Shown here piece after piece: positions 34,546 to 43,773 of a stretch of DNA of 64,000 nt. Where the stretch lies: assembly GCA_030429345.1 (NCBI GenBank), contig JAUIFJ010000010.1:73512-137511 (forward strand), written 5' to 3'. The stretch is from a bacterium (GTDB taxonomy: Bacteria; CAIWAD01). A model generated the notes under the pieces. It was not told the DNA's origin and made no database searches. It was given only the letters and a program-made list of their open reading frames with translations. Every line of letters starts with the position of its first letter. Positions within the stretch are counted from its first letter, which is position 1. The position numbers and the translations under genes are program-made.

Positions 34546-35708
34546 TGGCGGCCGGCGGCGGCCTGATGGTGGTCTGCGGCGAACCCAGCGGGGACGCGAT
34601 CGCCGCCCGCGCGCTGCAGGAGCTGCGCCTGCTGCGTCCGGAACTGCAGGTCTTCGGGGTGGGCGGCGACCAGCTGCAGCAGGCCGGCATGGAGGTCGTG
34701 CAACACATTCGCGAGCTCAGCGTGATGGGCCTGTGGGACGTGATCCGTCGGCTGCCCGCGATCCTGGGACGCCTGAAGCAGGTCGAGGACCTGGCGATGC
34801 AGCGGCGTCCCGACCTGCTGCTGCTGGTCGATTATCCCGGCTTCAATCTTCGGCTGGCGCGTCGGCTGCATGGCCGAGTGCCGCACATCCTGTACTACAT
34901 CTCCCCCAAGTACTGGGCCTGGAAGAAGGGCCGCAGGGGCCAGGTGGCCCGCTACGCGGACTCCGCCGCGCTGATCTTCCCCTTCGAGGAAGCCGACTAC
35001 CGGGAGCTGGACTTCGACGCCAGCTATGTGGGACACCCGGTGCTCGACCTGGTCGAGAACGCGCCGGATCGACACACGGCCCGCTCCCGGCTTTCTTCCC
35101 TGGCCGGTGTAGAGGAGATCGGCCAGGAGGAGGCCCTTGTCTGCTTCTGCCCCGGCAGCCGCGAGACCGAACTGCGCCGGCATCTCCCCGTACTGGCCGA
35201 CACGGCCGAGCGCCTGCGCCGGGGCGCACATCCGCCGCGCATCCTGCTGCAGCTGGCGGATGCCTTCGATCCGTCGCTGCGGCAAGAGGCGGCCCGTTCG
35301 ATTCCGGGCTGCACGGTGATCCAGGGACATTTCCATGCCTGCCTGCGGGCGGCGGACCTGGCGCTCGTCGCCAGCGGCACGGCCAGCCTGGAGGCCGCGG
35401 CGCTGGGAACGCCGCACCTCGTGTTCTACCGTATGGATGCCTTCAGCATTTGGCTCGCGCACCGGGTGGTCGACCTGCGCTGGGTCTCGCCGGTGAACAT
35501 CAGCGCCGGGCGGGAAGTGGTTCCCGAACTGCTGCAGAACCGGGCCAACGGCAAGGCGCTGGCCGACTGGTGCAGCCAGCAGCTCCGTTCCGGCCCCGGC
35601 GAAGACGCGTCGGGCGGTCTGCGCGCTTCCGTCGAAGAGGCCCTGGGCGGTCCCGGCGCTTCCCGCCGAGTCGCCGGCATGATCGTGGACAAACTGGAGA
35701 ACCCCTAG
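34545..35708 (+). CDS. lpxB: LpxB, lipid-A-disaccharide synthase
   Basis: GT19 enzyme joining lipid X and UDP-2,3-diacylglucosamine. The 387-residue protein has the N-terminal CGEPSGDA motif, GVGGDQLQQAGME, LLLVDYPGFNLRLAR, YYISPKYWAWKKGR, a GHPVLD segment and GSRETEL. The donor-site region is VASGTASLEAAALGTPHLVFY. The GTG start shares one base with the ggt stop. It is first of three lipid A genes (lpxB, acyltransferase, lpxK). Confidence 0.95.
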   Translation: MAAGGGLMVVCGEPSGDAIAARALQELRLLRPELQVFGVGGDQLQQAGMEVVQHIRELSVMGLWDVIRRLPAILGRLKQVEDLAMQRRPDLLLLVDYPGFNLRLARRLHGRVPHILYYISPKYWAWKKGRRGQVARYADSAALIFPFEEADYRELDFDASYVGHPVLDLVENAPDRHTARSRLSSLAGVEEIGQEEALVCFCPGSRETELRRHLPVLADTAERLRRGAHPPRILLQLADAFDPSLRQEAARSIPGCTVIQGHFHACLRAADLALVASGTASLEAAALGTPHLVFYRMDAFSIWLAHRVVDLRWVSPVNISAGREVVPELLQNRANGKALADWCSQQLRSGPGEDASGGLRASVEEALGGPGASRRVAGMIVDKLENP

Positions 35709-35711
35709 ACC

Positions 35712-36383
35712 ATGGCCCGCTCGCGCAAGCTGGGATCCCGTATCACAACCTGGCTCGGCCTGCGCCTGGGCTGGCTGCTGCTTCTGTTCCTGCGGCTTCT
35801 CGTGCGTGTCCGCGTGGCCAACGGGGAGGTCTTCGAAGAGCTGAAACGAAACAGCCGGCCGATCCTGATCGCCGTGTGGCACGGCCGGATCCTGCTGCCG
35901 ATCCTGGTGCACCGCAACCAGGGAATCATCCCGATGATCAGCCAGAGCCGCGACGGGGAACTGATCACACGCGCCGTGGAGAAACTGGGCTACCGGGCAA
36001 TTCGAGGCAGCAGCAGCCGGCGCAGCAAGGAGGCGATGCAGGAGATGATCGCCGCCCTGGCGCAGCCTTCCGCCGTCGCCGCCATCATGCCTGACGGCCC
36101 CACCGGTCCGCGACACAAGGCGAAGCCGGGCGTGATCCGCATCGCCCGGGAAGCCGGGGCCGTGATCCTCCCGATGAGTTTCGCCTGCCGCAGGCCCAAG
36201 ATCTTCCGCAGCTGGGACCGCTTCCAGCTCTGGAAACCCTTCAGCCGCGCCGTCGTGCTCTACGGCGAGCCGATCCACCTGGACCCGGAGGCGAACCCCG
36301 AAGCGGATCGCCTGCGTGTCGAGGCCGCCCTGATCGCCGTCGAGGAAAGGTGTGACAACTGGTTTACCCGGGAGTCCGCATGA
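35712..36383 (+). CDS. DUF374-type lysophospholipid acyltransferase
   Basis: A 223-residue membrane-associated acyltransferase of the DUF374 family. One hydrophobic segment lies at about residues 14-32. Catalytic-type motifs are AVWHGRILLPI (in place of the usual HX4D) and DGPTGPRHKAKPGVIRIAREAG. In many bacteria lacking LpxL/LpxM this family sits with lpxB and lpxK and is thought to add secondary acyl chains to lipid A. It begins 3 bases after lpxB and overlaps lpxK by ATGA. Confidence 0.88.
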   Translation: MARSRKLGSRITTWLGLRLGWLLLLFLRLLVRVRVANGEVFEELKRNSRPILIAVWHGRILLPILVHRNQGIIPMISQSRDGELITRAVEKLGYRAIRGSSSRRSKEAMQEMIAALAQPSAVAAIMPDGPTGPRHKAKPGVIRIAREAGAVILPMSFACRRPKIFRSWDRFQLWKPFSRAVVLYGEPIHLDPEANPEADRLRVEAALIAVEERCDNWFTRESA

Positions 36384-37420
36384 TCGTCGGAGGTGAGCTG
36401 CTCGAGACCCTGAAGGGCCGTACGCCCTTGAGTCGCCTGCTCTCCCTGCCCTGGGGATGGCTCACGGACGCGCGCACGAAGGCCTACGCGGAAGGGCGCC
36501 TGAAGAGCGGCGGTGTCTCCGTTCCTGTGCTCTGCGTCGGAAACATCAGCGTCGGCGGAAGCGGCAAGTCGCCGCTCGTGATGCACCTGGCCCGCGAGCT
36601 CTCGGCCGCCAGGCCCCTGCCCTGGCTGGACGCCTCCTTTGCCGGGCGCAGAACCGCCATCCTCAGCCGGGGATACGGGCGCAAGAGCCGCGGCTTCGTC
36701 ATGGTCAGCGAGGGCGAGGGGCCTCTGGTGGATGCCCGGCTCAGCGGGGACGAACCGGCCCTCTTCGCCCGAAGCCTTCCCGGTGTGACGATCGCCGTCT
36801 GCGAGAACCGCCTCCATGGAGCACGCCAGCTGCAGGAACGGGGCATCGAACTGATCCTGCTCGACGACGGATTCCAGCATTTCCGCCTGCAGCGGGACCT
36901 GGACATCCTCGTCTGGGACTGCCGCATCGACCCGGCCCGCGAGTCCCTGCTGCCCTTCGGCAGGCTGCGCGAGAAGCCCGCGGCCGCCTCCCGCGCCGGC
37001 ATCCTGGTGCTCAACCACTGCGCCAGCACCCGACGCGCGCTCCTGAGGCTGAACTGGTTCCGCCGGTATACGCAGGCGCCAGCCCTGGCCATGCGCACGC
37101 GTCACACGGGCCTGCGTGATCCGCAGACCGGCCTTGGGGAGCGGGCGCCTGGCGGGCGCTACGGGCTCTTCAGCGGCCTGGGCAATCCCCGCGCCTTCGA
37201 GGCGGAACTTTCCATGGAGTACGGGCTTCCCGCCTGGAGCCGACGATTCCGGGATCACCACTGGTTCGGTTCCCGGGACCTGGAGGAGCTCCGGCAGGCC
37301 GTCCACCGGCAGCGCCTGGACAGCCTGGTCTGCACCTGGAAGGATGTGGTACGCCTGCCGGAAGGCCACGGCCTGCCGATCCTGGTGGCGGAGCAGGAGG
37401 TGGAGTTGGTGGAGTTGTAA
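36380..37420 (+). CDS. lpxK: LpxK, tetraacyldisaccharide 4'-kinase
   Basis: Phosphorylates the 4' position of the lipid A disaccharide on the inner membrane. The 346-residue P-loop kinase has the Walker A motif GNISVGGSGKSP (near residue 54), SRGYGRKSRG, DEPALFAR, LLDDGFQHFRLQRDLDI and GLGNPRAFE. The C-terminal 42 codons (37294-37417) are repeated almost exactly at 42970-43093, on the far side of the beta-helix genes. The gene itself looks complete. Confidence 0.94.
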   Translation: MIVGGELLETLKGRTPLSRLLSLPWGWLTDARTKAYAEGRLKSGGVSVPVLCVGNISVGGSGKSPLVMHLARELSAARPLPWLDASFAGRRTAILSRGYGRKSRGFVMVSEGEGPLVDARLSGDEPALFARSLPGVTIAVCENRLHGARQLQERGIELILLDDGFQHFRLQRDLDILVWDCRIDPARESLLPFGRLREKPAAASRAGILVLNHCASTRRALLRLNWFRRYTQAPALAMRTRHTGLRDPQTGLGERAPGGRYGLFSGLGNPRAFEAELSMEYGLPAWSRRFRDHHWFGSRDLEELRQAVHRQRLDSLVCTWKDVVRLPEGHGLPILVAEQEVELVEL

Positions 37421-37715
37421 CACGCCGCCGACTCATACAGGGACGCGTCCCTGGATCGTTGCTGCATGATCCGGCAATTGGCGGCTGGCCGATGTCTCTG
37501 TTCGGTTCGTTTGTTTCCGCAGACAAACGGCACAGGAGGGGTTGCCCTGTAGAACTGCCGGCGCAGGCCGTTGGACGGAAGAGGCCGTTCATCTGCCGTT
37601 GAAATAATGACCAGCGCCTGGTTGGGAGTTTTGGATTCCGCTCTAGCCACCTCGCGGATTATCACTCCTTGACATTCGTCAAGAGAAAACTGTTTCCAGA
37701 AATTCGCTCAGCGCG

Positions 37716-37743
37716 TTGACAATGACGACTGGGGGTGTATACT
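37716..37743 (+). promoter_or_regulatory. Consensus sigma-70 promoter before the beta-helix genes
   Basis: TTGACA, 16 bases, TATACT. Transcription would begin near 37750, leaving an untranslated leader of about 230 bases that includes the sorting-domain fossil. The remainder of 37421-37977 has no gene that I can support. Confidence 0.75.
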
Positions 37744-37856
37744 TAGTGCAGTAGATCTCGCCCCGGATTTCCATGTCTTTGCGGAGGGCTCGATCAGTCC
37801 CTACCCACTGATATAGAGTTCAGAATCCTGAGTTAGTGCCTGTAAGTCTGCATGGT

Positions 37857-37967
37857 TAACAGAGAGAGCTCCTAACGGATGGCTCACAGCTTGCCAGCGG
37901 CGTCTACTTTGTTCAGGCAAATAGTCCGCTGGGCAGCGTGAGCAGGAAGATTCTCTTGCTCAAGTAG
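37857..37967 (+). pseudogene. Fossil C-terminal sorting domain of a third secreted protein
   Basis: One frame ending at the TAG at 37965-37967 reads ELLTDGSQLASGVYFVQA and then NSPLGSVSRKILLLK. This aligns with the ends of the two intact neighbours (LLRGDGLASGVYFVRVEAG, ESEVRKVLLLK). An in-frame TAA at 37857 closes the frame upstream, and nothing further upstream resembles the rest of the protein. It is about 10 bases before the first intact gene. Clear remnant of a deleted paralogue. Confidence 0.75.
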
Positions 37968-37977
37968 GAGAGATCCC

Positions 37978-40425
37978 ATGTTGGTCTCGTATCGATTGCT
38001 GGGGTGGATCCTGGGATTCCTGGGGTCCACCCCCTTTTTGCTTGCGGAACAACTCTATGTCCCGCAAGAATATCCAACCATCCAGGCTGCCCTGGATGCA
38101 ACAGGCAGTGCGGATACAGTCTGGGTCAGCCCGGGCACCTACCAAGAACACCTGCTCATTCCCAGCCACGGTGTGACACTGCTTTCCAATTATGTCGTCA
38201 GTTCGGATTCCAGCGACTGGCTGGGCACCGTGCTGGATGGTACGCACACTGGCACGGTACTGACTCTTCCTGACTGTTTTGGGAATCTGGTGCGCCTGCA
38301 GGGCTTTGTCATTGCCAACGGCTACGGCGCTGGAGAAACATCCGGTGGAATTCACTCATTCGATTCCGCTTCACTGGATTTAGAAGACATCCTTTTTCAA
38401 GGGAATTTTACAGAGAACCAAGGGGCTTGCATGTATGTCAGACATGTTCACCCTGAAATTAGACTTAAAAACATCCTCGTCAGAAACCAATCAACTTGTA
38501 GAGAAAGGAATATTCATATTTCGATTACAGGCAATATCTACGCAGACTCACTTCAGTTTGATGGAACAGACGATCAAGGAGCAGCAGGAATAATTGATGC
38601 GACAGATAGTTTGTTTGTCTCCAATGTGCTCTTCCACAACTATAATACCAGCAGTAGCGCGAGGCTAAGCCTCGGTGGTCGGGAGTACACGAAGATTGAC
38701 AATGTTGAGATTACAAACAGCACTGGGCGAATTGCCACAATCTGCAGTCTGGGTGGCGGATACTCATACATTCGAAATGTCCACTTTCATGACAACACCG
38801 TGCTTGCGCTGGATCCAAGTGGCGGCAACGTTGGACTACACTTCGACGGGAACCAGGTGTTCGCGGATAGCATCGTTGTAGAAGACTCCTATTCTGAATC
38901 GTGGCAATTGCTTTTCATAGAGCCGATGCGCGATGACCTGAATCTGTTCGATACCGGAAACGTCTCCAACCTGATTGTGCGCAACAATATCGTGGGGGAT
39001 ACCCTCCTGCATGATGGGGATGGTTTCCATGGGCAAGTGGCCCGCATTCAGGACTGCAACCTTCGCAACAGCATCTTCACCGGAAACGTCAGTCAACTGC
39101 CAGTCTGGCCCCATGAGCACTTGTACTCCATTCGTGGGGGCGTCCTGTACATGACGCATGGCGGACTCGATACGCTGTACATGGAGAATGTGGAAATCAG
39201 CCACAACATCCTGCATGATCCGGATGATTACGATGCTGTATCCTTCCAGGATCTGGAGCTGATTCTCGGCAACTGGGGCCGGGCACTGTACCTGGAGTTG
39301 GGTACTTCCTTCGCCGTCTTCATGCGCGATTGCGTGTTCCATGAGAACCGGGAACCGAATCCTACACCCGAGACGGACTGGTATTGGAGCTTGGGGTCAA
39401 CCTTGCACATCTTTTCGAATGGCTGGGGCCCGGGAGTAACGGAGACCCATATCGAGAATTGTTCATTCACGGATAACGACAATGGGGGATTGGCGGCATG
39501 GTGGGCAAGTCACACAATCATTCGCAATTCGAATTTTACGAACAACAGGCGATACGGGCTTTGGTTAAATGGATACTATGCTGATGTCAGAAATACGCAA
39601 ATTTCCGGAACAGTATCAGAATACTATGCACTGTCAACACGTCCCTCAAGGCAATGTGCGATTACAATCCATACGAATGATCCAGTGCCTCCGGTGCTGG
39701 ACAATCTCACCATTACCGACAATGAATGCATCAACCTCTTTGCAACAACTCTAGCCGATCAACCAACCTCAACCATTCGAAACAGCTTGATTGCACATAA
39801 CAGCTATCAGCATTTGACAGCATTTTGGAATAACCCGGACCTGGACCAACCCACCAGCTTTGAATACTGCATCCTGCCCGAGCAACCAGATGTCGGCGAG
39901 AACAACTTGATCGGGATCGATCCTCTTTTTGATGAGGAGCTGGGCGCGCCCTGGCTCTCCCCGGCTTCGCCGGCCATCGATGCCGGGGATAGTGCTGCGG
40001 AATACAATGATCTGGAAGATCCCGCCGACCCCGGCTTTGCCCTCTGGCCCAGCCAGGGCGGCCTGCGCAACGACATCGGCTACACGGGCGGCCCTTATGC
40101 CGGGACTCTGGATCACCTGGTCCGCGTGACACCCAGCCCGGAGGACCGTGGACTCCTGCCGGCCACACTGCAGTTGCTTCCGAACTATCCGAATCCCTTC
40201 AACAGCCAGACCCGCCTGGAGTACGTCCTGCCGACAACAGGGTATGTGGCCATTCGCCTGTATGACATCCGGGGGCGGATGGTGAAGGAGCTGTTCCAGG
40301 GCAGCCAGGCAGTCGGCCTGCATCAGATGCTGCTGCGGGGGGACGGCCTGGCCAGCGGGGTATACTTCGTGCGGGTGGAGGCGGGAGGAGAGTCCGAGGT
40401 GCGGAAGGTGTTGCTGTTGAAGTGA
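37978..40425 (+). CDS. Secreted right-handed beta-helix protein with type IX-like sorting domain
   Basis: An 815-residue exoprotein. It has a signal peptide (about 1-23), then a pectate-lyase-like parallel beta-helix (about 25-690) opening with QEYPTIQAALDATGSADTVWVSPGTY. Many N/D/V/I-rich rungs follow, such as ENCSFTDNDNGG and IRNSNFTNNRRYG. From about 725 comes the LPNYPNPFNSQTRLEYVLP domain ending GVYFVRVEAGGESEVRKVLLLK, the cell-surface or secretion signal of type IX-like systems. The role could be glycan binding, lyase or adhesin; no catalytic residues are recognised. Base composition in the middle looks more AT-rich than its surroundings. Confidence 0.85.
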   Translation: MLVSYRLLGWILGFLGSTPFLLAEQLYVPQEYPTIQAALDATGSADTVWVSPGTYQEHLLIPSHGVTLLSNYVVSSDSSDWLGTVLDGTHTGTVLTLPDCFGNLVRLQGFVIANGYGAGETSGGIHSFDSASLDLEDILFQGNFTENQGACMYVRHVHPEIRLKNILVRNQSTCRERNIHISITGNIYADSLQFDGTDDQGAAGIIDATDSLFVSNVLFHNYNTSSSARLSLGGREYTKIDNVEITNSTGRIATICSLGGGYSYIRNVHFHDNTVLALDPSGGNVGLHFDGNQVFADSIVVEDSYSESWQLLFIEPMRDDLNLFDTGNVSNLIVRNNIVGDTLLHDGDGFHGQVARIQDCNLRNSIFTGNVSQLPVWPHEHLYSIRGGVLYMTHGGLDTLYMENVEISHNILHDPDDYDAVSFQDLELILGNWGRALYLELGTSFAVFMRDCVFHENREPNPTPETDWYWSLGSTLHIFSNGWGPGVTETHIENCSFTDNDNGGLAAWWASHTIIRNSNFTNNRRYGLWLNGYYADVRNTQISGTVSEYYALSTRPSRQCAITIHTNDPVPPVLDNLTITDNECINLFATTLADQPTSTIRNSLIAHNSYQHLTAFWNNPDLDQPTSFEYCILPEQPDVGENNLIGIDPLFDEELGAPWLSPASPAIDAGDSAAEYNDLEDPADPGFALWPSQGGLRNDIGYTGGPYAGTLDHLVRVTPSPEDRGLLPATLQLLPNYPNPFNSQTRLEYVLPTTGYVAIRLYDIRGRMVKELFQGSQAVGLHQMLLRGDGLASGVYFVRVEAGGESEVRKVLLLK

Positions 40426-40509
40426 TGTTTTCTGCAGGAGTGATACGGCGAAGCTGAATCGACGAAATGGCTTTCGATTCTACGAGGGCCTGTTGCCCAG
40501 AGGCTTAGA

Positions 40510-42951
40510 ATGCGTGTCCTGCTTCTCATCCTGCTTGTCCTGCCCTCCGCCTGGGGGGAGATTCGGCATGTGCCTGAGGACTACGGGACGATCCAGGAGG
40601 CCCTGGATGCCACGGATCCGGCGGATACAGTCTGGGTCAGCCCGGGCACCTATCATGAGCACCTTCTAGGTCCGACACATGGTTTCACTCTAATGTCGAA
40701 CTATCCATTCTCTGGGGACAGTCTTGATATTTACAATACCATCCTCGATGGTTCTGAAACTGGAACATGCCTTAAGCTACGGAGTACCAATTACAGCTGG
40801 GCTCGTTTACAGGGATTAACCGTTCAAAACGGTTATGGGACCGACCTTCCCGGCGGTTTGTTTTGTAATGACAGTACGCGAGTGGAGATATCACACGTAC
40901 GAATTCTGAACCATCAATCCACGGGCCCCCCATACGATAATGCTGAGGCATCCTGTATCCGGATTCGGGTGCCTGTAATCGAAGCAGTGCTAAAGGATGT
41001 CGTGATCAGGAATCAAAGTGGTGATATAAGATCCGATATCACAGTTGATGTGGTTGAGAAACTGCAAGTTGATGGACTAGTGTTTGCTGGAAGTGATAGC
41101 ACTTGGTACGGAAGTAGATTGCTTAGCATTGACTCACTTTTTGTTAGTGACCTGTCAGTGCAAAATTTCCAGCGAGTTTCTCAATCACTTCGCCTAGCAG
41201 GGTACCAGTATGTTCGATTAGATGATGTAGCTGTCTCCAATTGCAATGCTGATGGAGAGCCTATGATTGCGGTAGGGGGCGGAGTTGCAGAGCTTAACAG
41301 ATTCAGCCTTACGGATTGTAATCATGTGGATAATGGTCAACACACGAATGCAACGATAGCCCTCATAAGCGTAGATCATCTAAAAGCAGACTCACTTGTG
41401 ATCCAAAGCAATACTGTGCTTGAAGACGACATCATCGAGTTTAGAGTCTCTGAAGAGGGTGCACAGAATTCACCCGGAAGCTCAATTCGACGACTGCATC
41501 TGATAGGCAATGCAGCAGGACCGAATCCAACAAATCTCGATTCTCCATCGCCGCGAATAGCGTCCATACAGCGCTGCAGCCTATACGACAGTTTCATCAT
41601 AGGGAACCGTGTCCAACTTCCTGACTTCAGTGAGCAAGGCCTAGGAGTCTCCCTTCGTAGGGGTGCCGGCATGTACATCCATCACGATGTTCAAGATTCT
41701 CTTGTGCTATCTAACGTTGAATTCAGTAACAATGAAATATTGGATCCGGACGATCACTACAGTCTTATTCAGTCCCACGGTGCAGACCAGGTTCTGGGCA
41801 GTTTAGGAGGCGCACTCTACCTGAGTCTACATCACACTGGGAGTACTATTATTCGTGACTGTGTATTCGATCATAACAGAATAGAGAATGTGGTTCCGGA
41901 AACGGACTTCTACTGGAGCATGGGAGCTACCGTATATATCTGGCAAGGATATCCTGGCGGAGTGGATAACACTATCATAGAGAACTGCACCTTCACAAGA
42001 AATGATGAAGGCGGACTGATGGTTGCGGGAGAAGGTAACATTACTATACGTCAGTGCACCCTCAAAAATAACTTTCGGTATGGTCTTACTCTGACTGGTC
42101 ACAGATTCGATATGCAGAACGTGATGATTGATGGCGTCATTGCGCACGATTTTTTGCTGCAAGGATTCCCTAGTCGGCAATGTGCAATCAGCTTGGCTCA
42201 GCTTGATGCCGTTCCAAGCATATTCAGAAATGTAACCATCAGTGGCTGTGATGTCAGAAATCTCTTTTCTGGTACGTTCCCCGCTGTTGCTGAAACACAG
42301 TTTCAAAGTTTCCTGGTAACAGGGAACACCTACGATCACTTGCAAACACATTGGAATAACCCTGAGTATGATCAGGCCATCCGCTTTGACTATTCGGTAC
42401 TTCCAGAAGTGCCACAGGTTGGTGCGGATAACATCATCACAGAAGAGAACCAGTTTCATTTGGAACTAGGTGCACCCTGGTTGTCGGAATCTTCGATTTG
42501 TATTGATAATGGTTCTGCAGATGTTGCATGGAATGACCCTGAAGATCCCGACAACCCCGGCTTTGCCCGCTGGCCCAGCCAGGGCGACCTGCGCAACGAC
42601 ATCGGCTACACGGGCGGCCCTTATGCCGGGACTCTGGATCACATCGTCCGCGTAGCGCCTCGCCCGGAGGACCGTGGACTCCTGCCGGCCAGACTGCAGT
42701 TGCTTCCGAACTACCCGAATCCCTTCAACAGCCAGACCCGTCTGGAATATGACCTGCCGACCACAGGGCCTGTATCCATTCGTCTGTATGACATCCAGGG
42801 GCGAATGGTGAAGGAGCTGTTCCAGGGCAGTCAGGCGGTCGGCCGGCATCAAATGCTGCTGCGGGGGGACGGCCTGGCCAGCGGGGTATACTTCGTGCGG
42901 GTGGAGGCGGGAGGAGAGTCCGAGGTGCGGAAGGTGTTGCTGTTGAAGTGA
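40510..42951 (+). CDS. Secreted right-handed beta-helix protein, second copy
   Basis: An 813-residue paralogue of the previous gene with the same plan: signal peptide (MRVLLLILLVLPSAWG), the opening PEDYGTIQEALDATDPADTVWVSPGTY, a beta-helix of about 650 residues and the sorting domain ending KVLLLK. The last ~410 bases (from about 42540) are nearly identical in DNA to 40014-40425, and the first ~100 codons are similar. The middle (about 40680-42530) is strongly diverged and visibly AT-rich. It starts 84 bases after the first gene without a clear ribosome site or promoter, so it is probably co-transcribed. Confidence 0.85.
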   Translation: MRVLLLILLVLPSAWGEIRHVPEDYGTIQEALDATDPADTVWVSPGTYHEHLLGPTHGFTLMSNYPFSGDSLDIYNTILDGSETGTCLKLRSTNYSWARLQGLTVQNGYGTDLPGGLFCNDSTRVEISHVRILNHQSTGPPYDNAEASCIRIRVPVIEAVLKDVVIRNQSGDIRSDITVDVVEKLQVDGLVFAGSDSTWYGSRLLSIDSLFVSDLSVQNFQRVSQSLRLAGYQYVRLDDVAVSNCNADGEPMIAVGGGVAELNRFSLTDCNHVDNGQHTNATIALISVDHLKADSLVIQSNTVLEDDIIEFRVSEEGAQNSPGSSIRRLHLIGNAAGPNPTNLDSPSPRIASIQRCSLYDSFIIGNRVQLPDFSEQGLGVSLRRGAGMYIHHDVQDSLVLSNVEFSNNEILDPDDHYSLIQSHGADQVLGSLGGALYLSLHHTGSTIIRDCVFDHNRIENVVPETDFYWSMGATVYIWQGYPGGVDNTIIENCTFTRNDEGGLMVAGEGNITIRQCTLKNNFRYGLTLTGHRFDMQNVMIDGVIAHDFLLQGFPSRQCAISLAQLDAVPSIFRNVTISGCDVRNLFSGTFPAVAETQFQSFLVTGNTYDHLQTHWNNPEYDQAIRFDYSVLPEVPQVGADNIITEENQFHLELGAPWLSESSICIDNGSADVAWNDPEDPDNPGFARWPSQGDLRNDIGYTGGPYAGTLDHIVRVAPRPEDRGLLPARLQLLPNYPNPFNSQTRLEYDLPTTGPVSIRLYDIQGRMVKELFQGSQAVGRHQMLLRGDGLASGVYFVRVEAGGESEVRKVLLLK

Positions 42952-42969
42952 TGTCTGCTGGTACCAAGT

Positions 42970-43099
42970 GCAGGCCGTCCGCAAGCAGCGCCTGGACAGC
43001 CTGGTCTGCACCTGGAAGGATGTGGTACGCCTGCCGGAAGGCCACGGCCTGCCGATCCTCGTGGCGGAGCAGGAGGTGGAGCTGGTGGAGTTGGGTTAA
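42970..43099 (+). pseudogene. Duplicated 3' end of lpxK
   Basis: 124 bases (42970-43093) repeat 37294-37417 with about five mismatches by eye, in the same orientation. The reading QRLDSLVCTWKDVVRLPEGH and its end AEQEVELVEL are preserved, followed by G and TAA. There is no start or upstream part. Together the two copies form direct repeats of one gene end flanking the beta-helix cassette. Confidence 0.85.
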
Positions 43100-43133
43100 G
43101 TATGAAGTATGAAGTATGAAGTATGAAGTATGA
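43099..43133. repeat. Five tandem copies of the heptamer AGTATGA
   Basis: Five exact copies are followed by decaying copies (AGGCTGA, AGTCTAA). It lies immediately after the lpxK fragment. The remaining bases up to 43394 contain a pyrimidine-rich stretch (TTTGCTTTCTCTGTG, CTTTGTGCTCTCTGTG) and no gene. Confidence 0.85.
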
Positions 43134-43394
43134 AGGCTGAAGTCTAAGTCTGAAGAAATGATCGTGTAGACTTTGCTTTCTCTGTGTTCTCATTCTTCTT
43201 TGTGCTCTCTGTGCGAGTTCTTCCCGGAGGCAAGCTCTGCCTAGCCCGGTCATTCCTGCCGCCTTCCGTAGCTCTTGGCTTCTTGAGTTCTGAAGTTTCA
43301 AGCTCATGAAATTCAGGTACTTGAAACTGAAGCCCATCTTGGCATCCCGCTTGCGTTTCCCGCCGTGTCATTTCTTCGAAACGGGAACGGGATC

Positions 43395-43769
43395 ATGCGA
43401 AAGAAGAACCGGATCAAGGGCAAGAAGGCTTTGTTCGTGCTGGGCCTCGGCCTGGGCTACCAGGTCAGCGCCCTGCGCGATCGCAAGGACGAGTCGGCGA
43501 AGATCTATGCCATCGAACGCTACGAGGATGTCTTCGAGCGCGCCCGGCAGGCCCAGCAATGGGACGAGGGCGTCGGCGAGGATGTGGAGTTCCTGATCGG
43601 CAGGGACATGGACTCGGTGATGGCCCACCTGGACCAGGTCACGCGGAAGATGGAAGACGAGGACTGGGACGTGATCACGAACCAGCCCTCGATCCGCCTG
43701 GACCCCAAGTACTACAAGACCATGCTGCGCGCCTGGCGCAAGCGCAAGGCCCTGGTGTCCGAGGACTAG
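43395..43769 (+). CDS. Free-standing Maf N-terminal-like domain
   Basis: A 124-residue protein whose ALFVLGLGLGYQVSAL start, IYAIERYEDVF and FLIGRDMDSVMAHL match the order of elements in the N-terminal part of Maf proteins (GAGLGYQAV, RIVECDARCL in the gene at 52.3 kb). The fold is probably Rossmann-like. It has no DUF115 catalytic part. The ATG follows ACGGGAACGGGATC, a weak site. It is the first gene of the glycan operon, 4 bases before the NeuB-like gene. Function is unknown; it may be a partner or truncated relic of a Maf protein. Confidence 0.7.
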   Translation: MRKKNRIKGKKALFVLGLGLGYQVSALRDRKDESAKIYAIERYEDVFERARQAQQWDEGVGEDVEFLIGRDMDSVMAHLDQVTRKMEDEDWDVITNQPSIRLDPKYYKTMLRAWRKRKALVSED

Positions 43770-43773
43770 ACGC

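Noticed and set aside
37255-37665. Minus-strand open frame over the lpxK end and the following gap
   Set aside because: About half is antisense to lpxK; the remainder has no recognisable domain or ribosome site. Probably chance.
37750-37977. Riboswitch in the beta-helix leader
   Set aside because: The 230-base leader contains the sorting-domain fossil and no recognisable riboswitch core or terminator/antiterminator pair.
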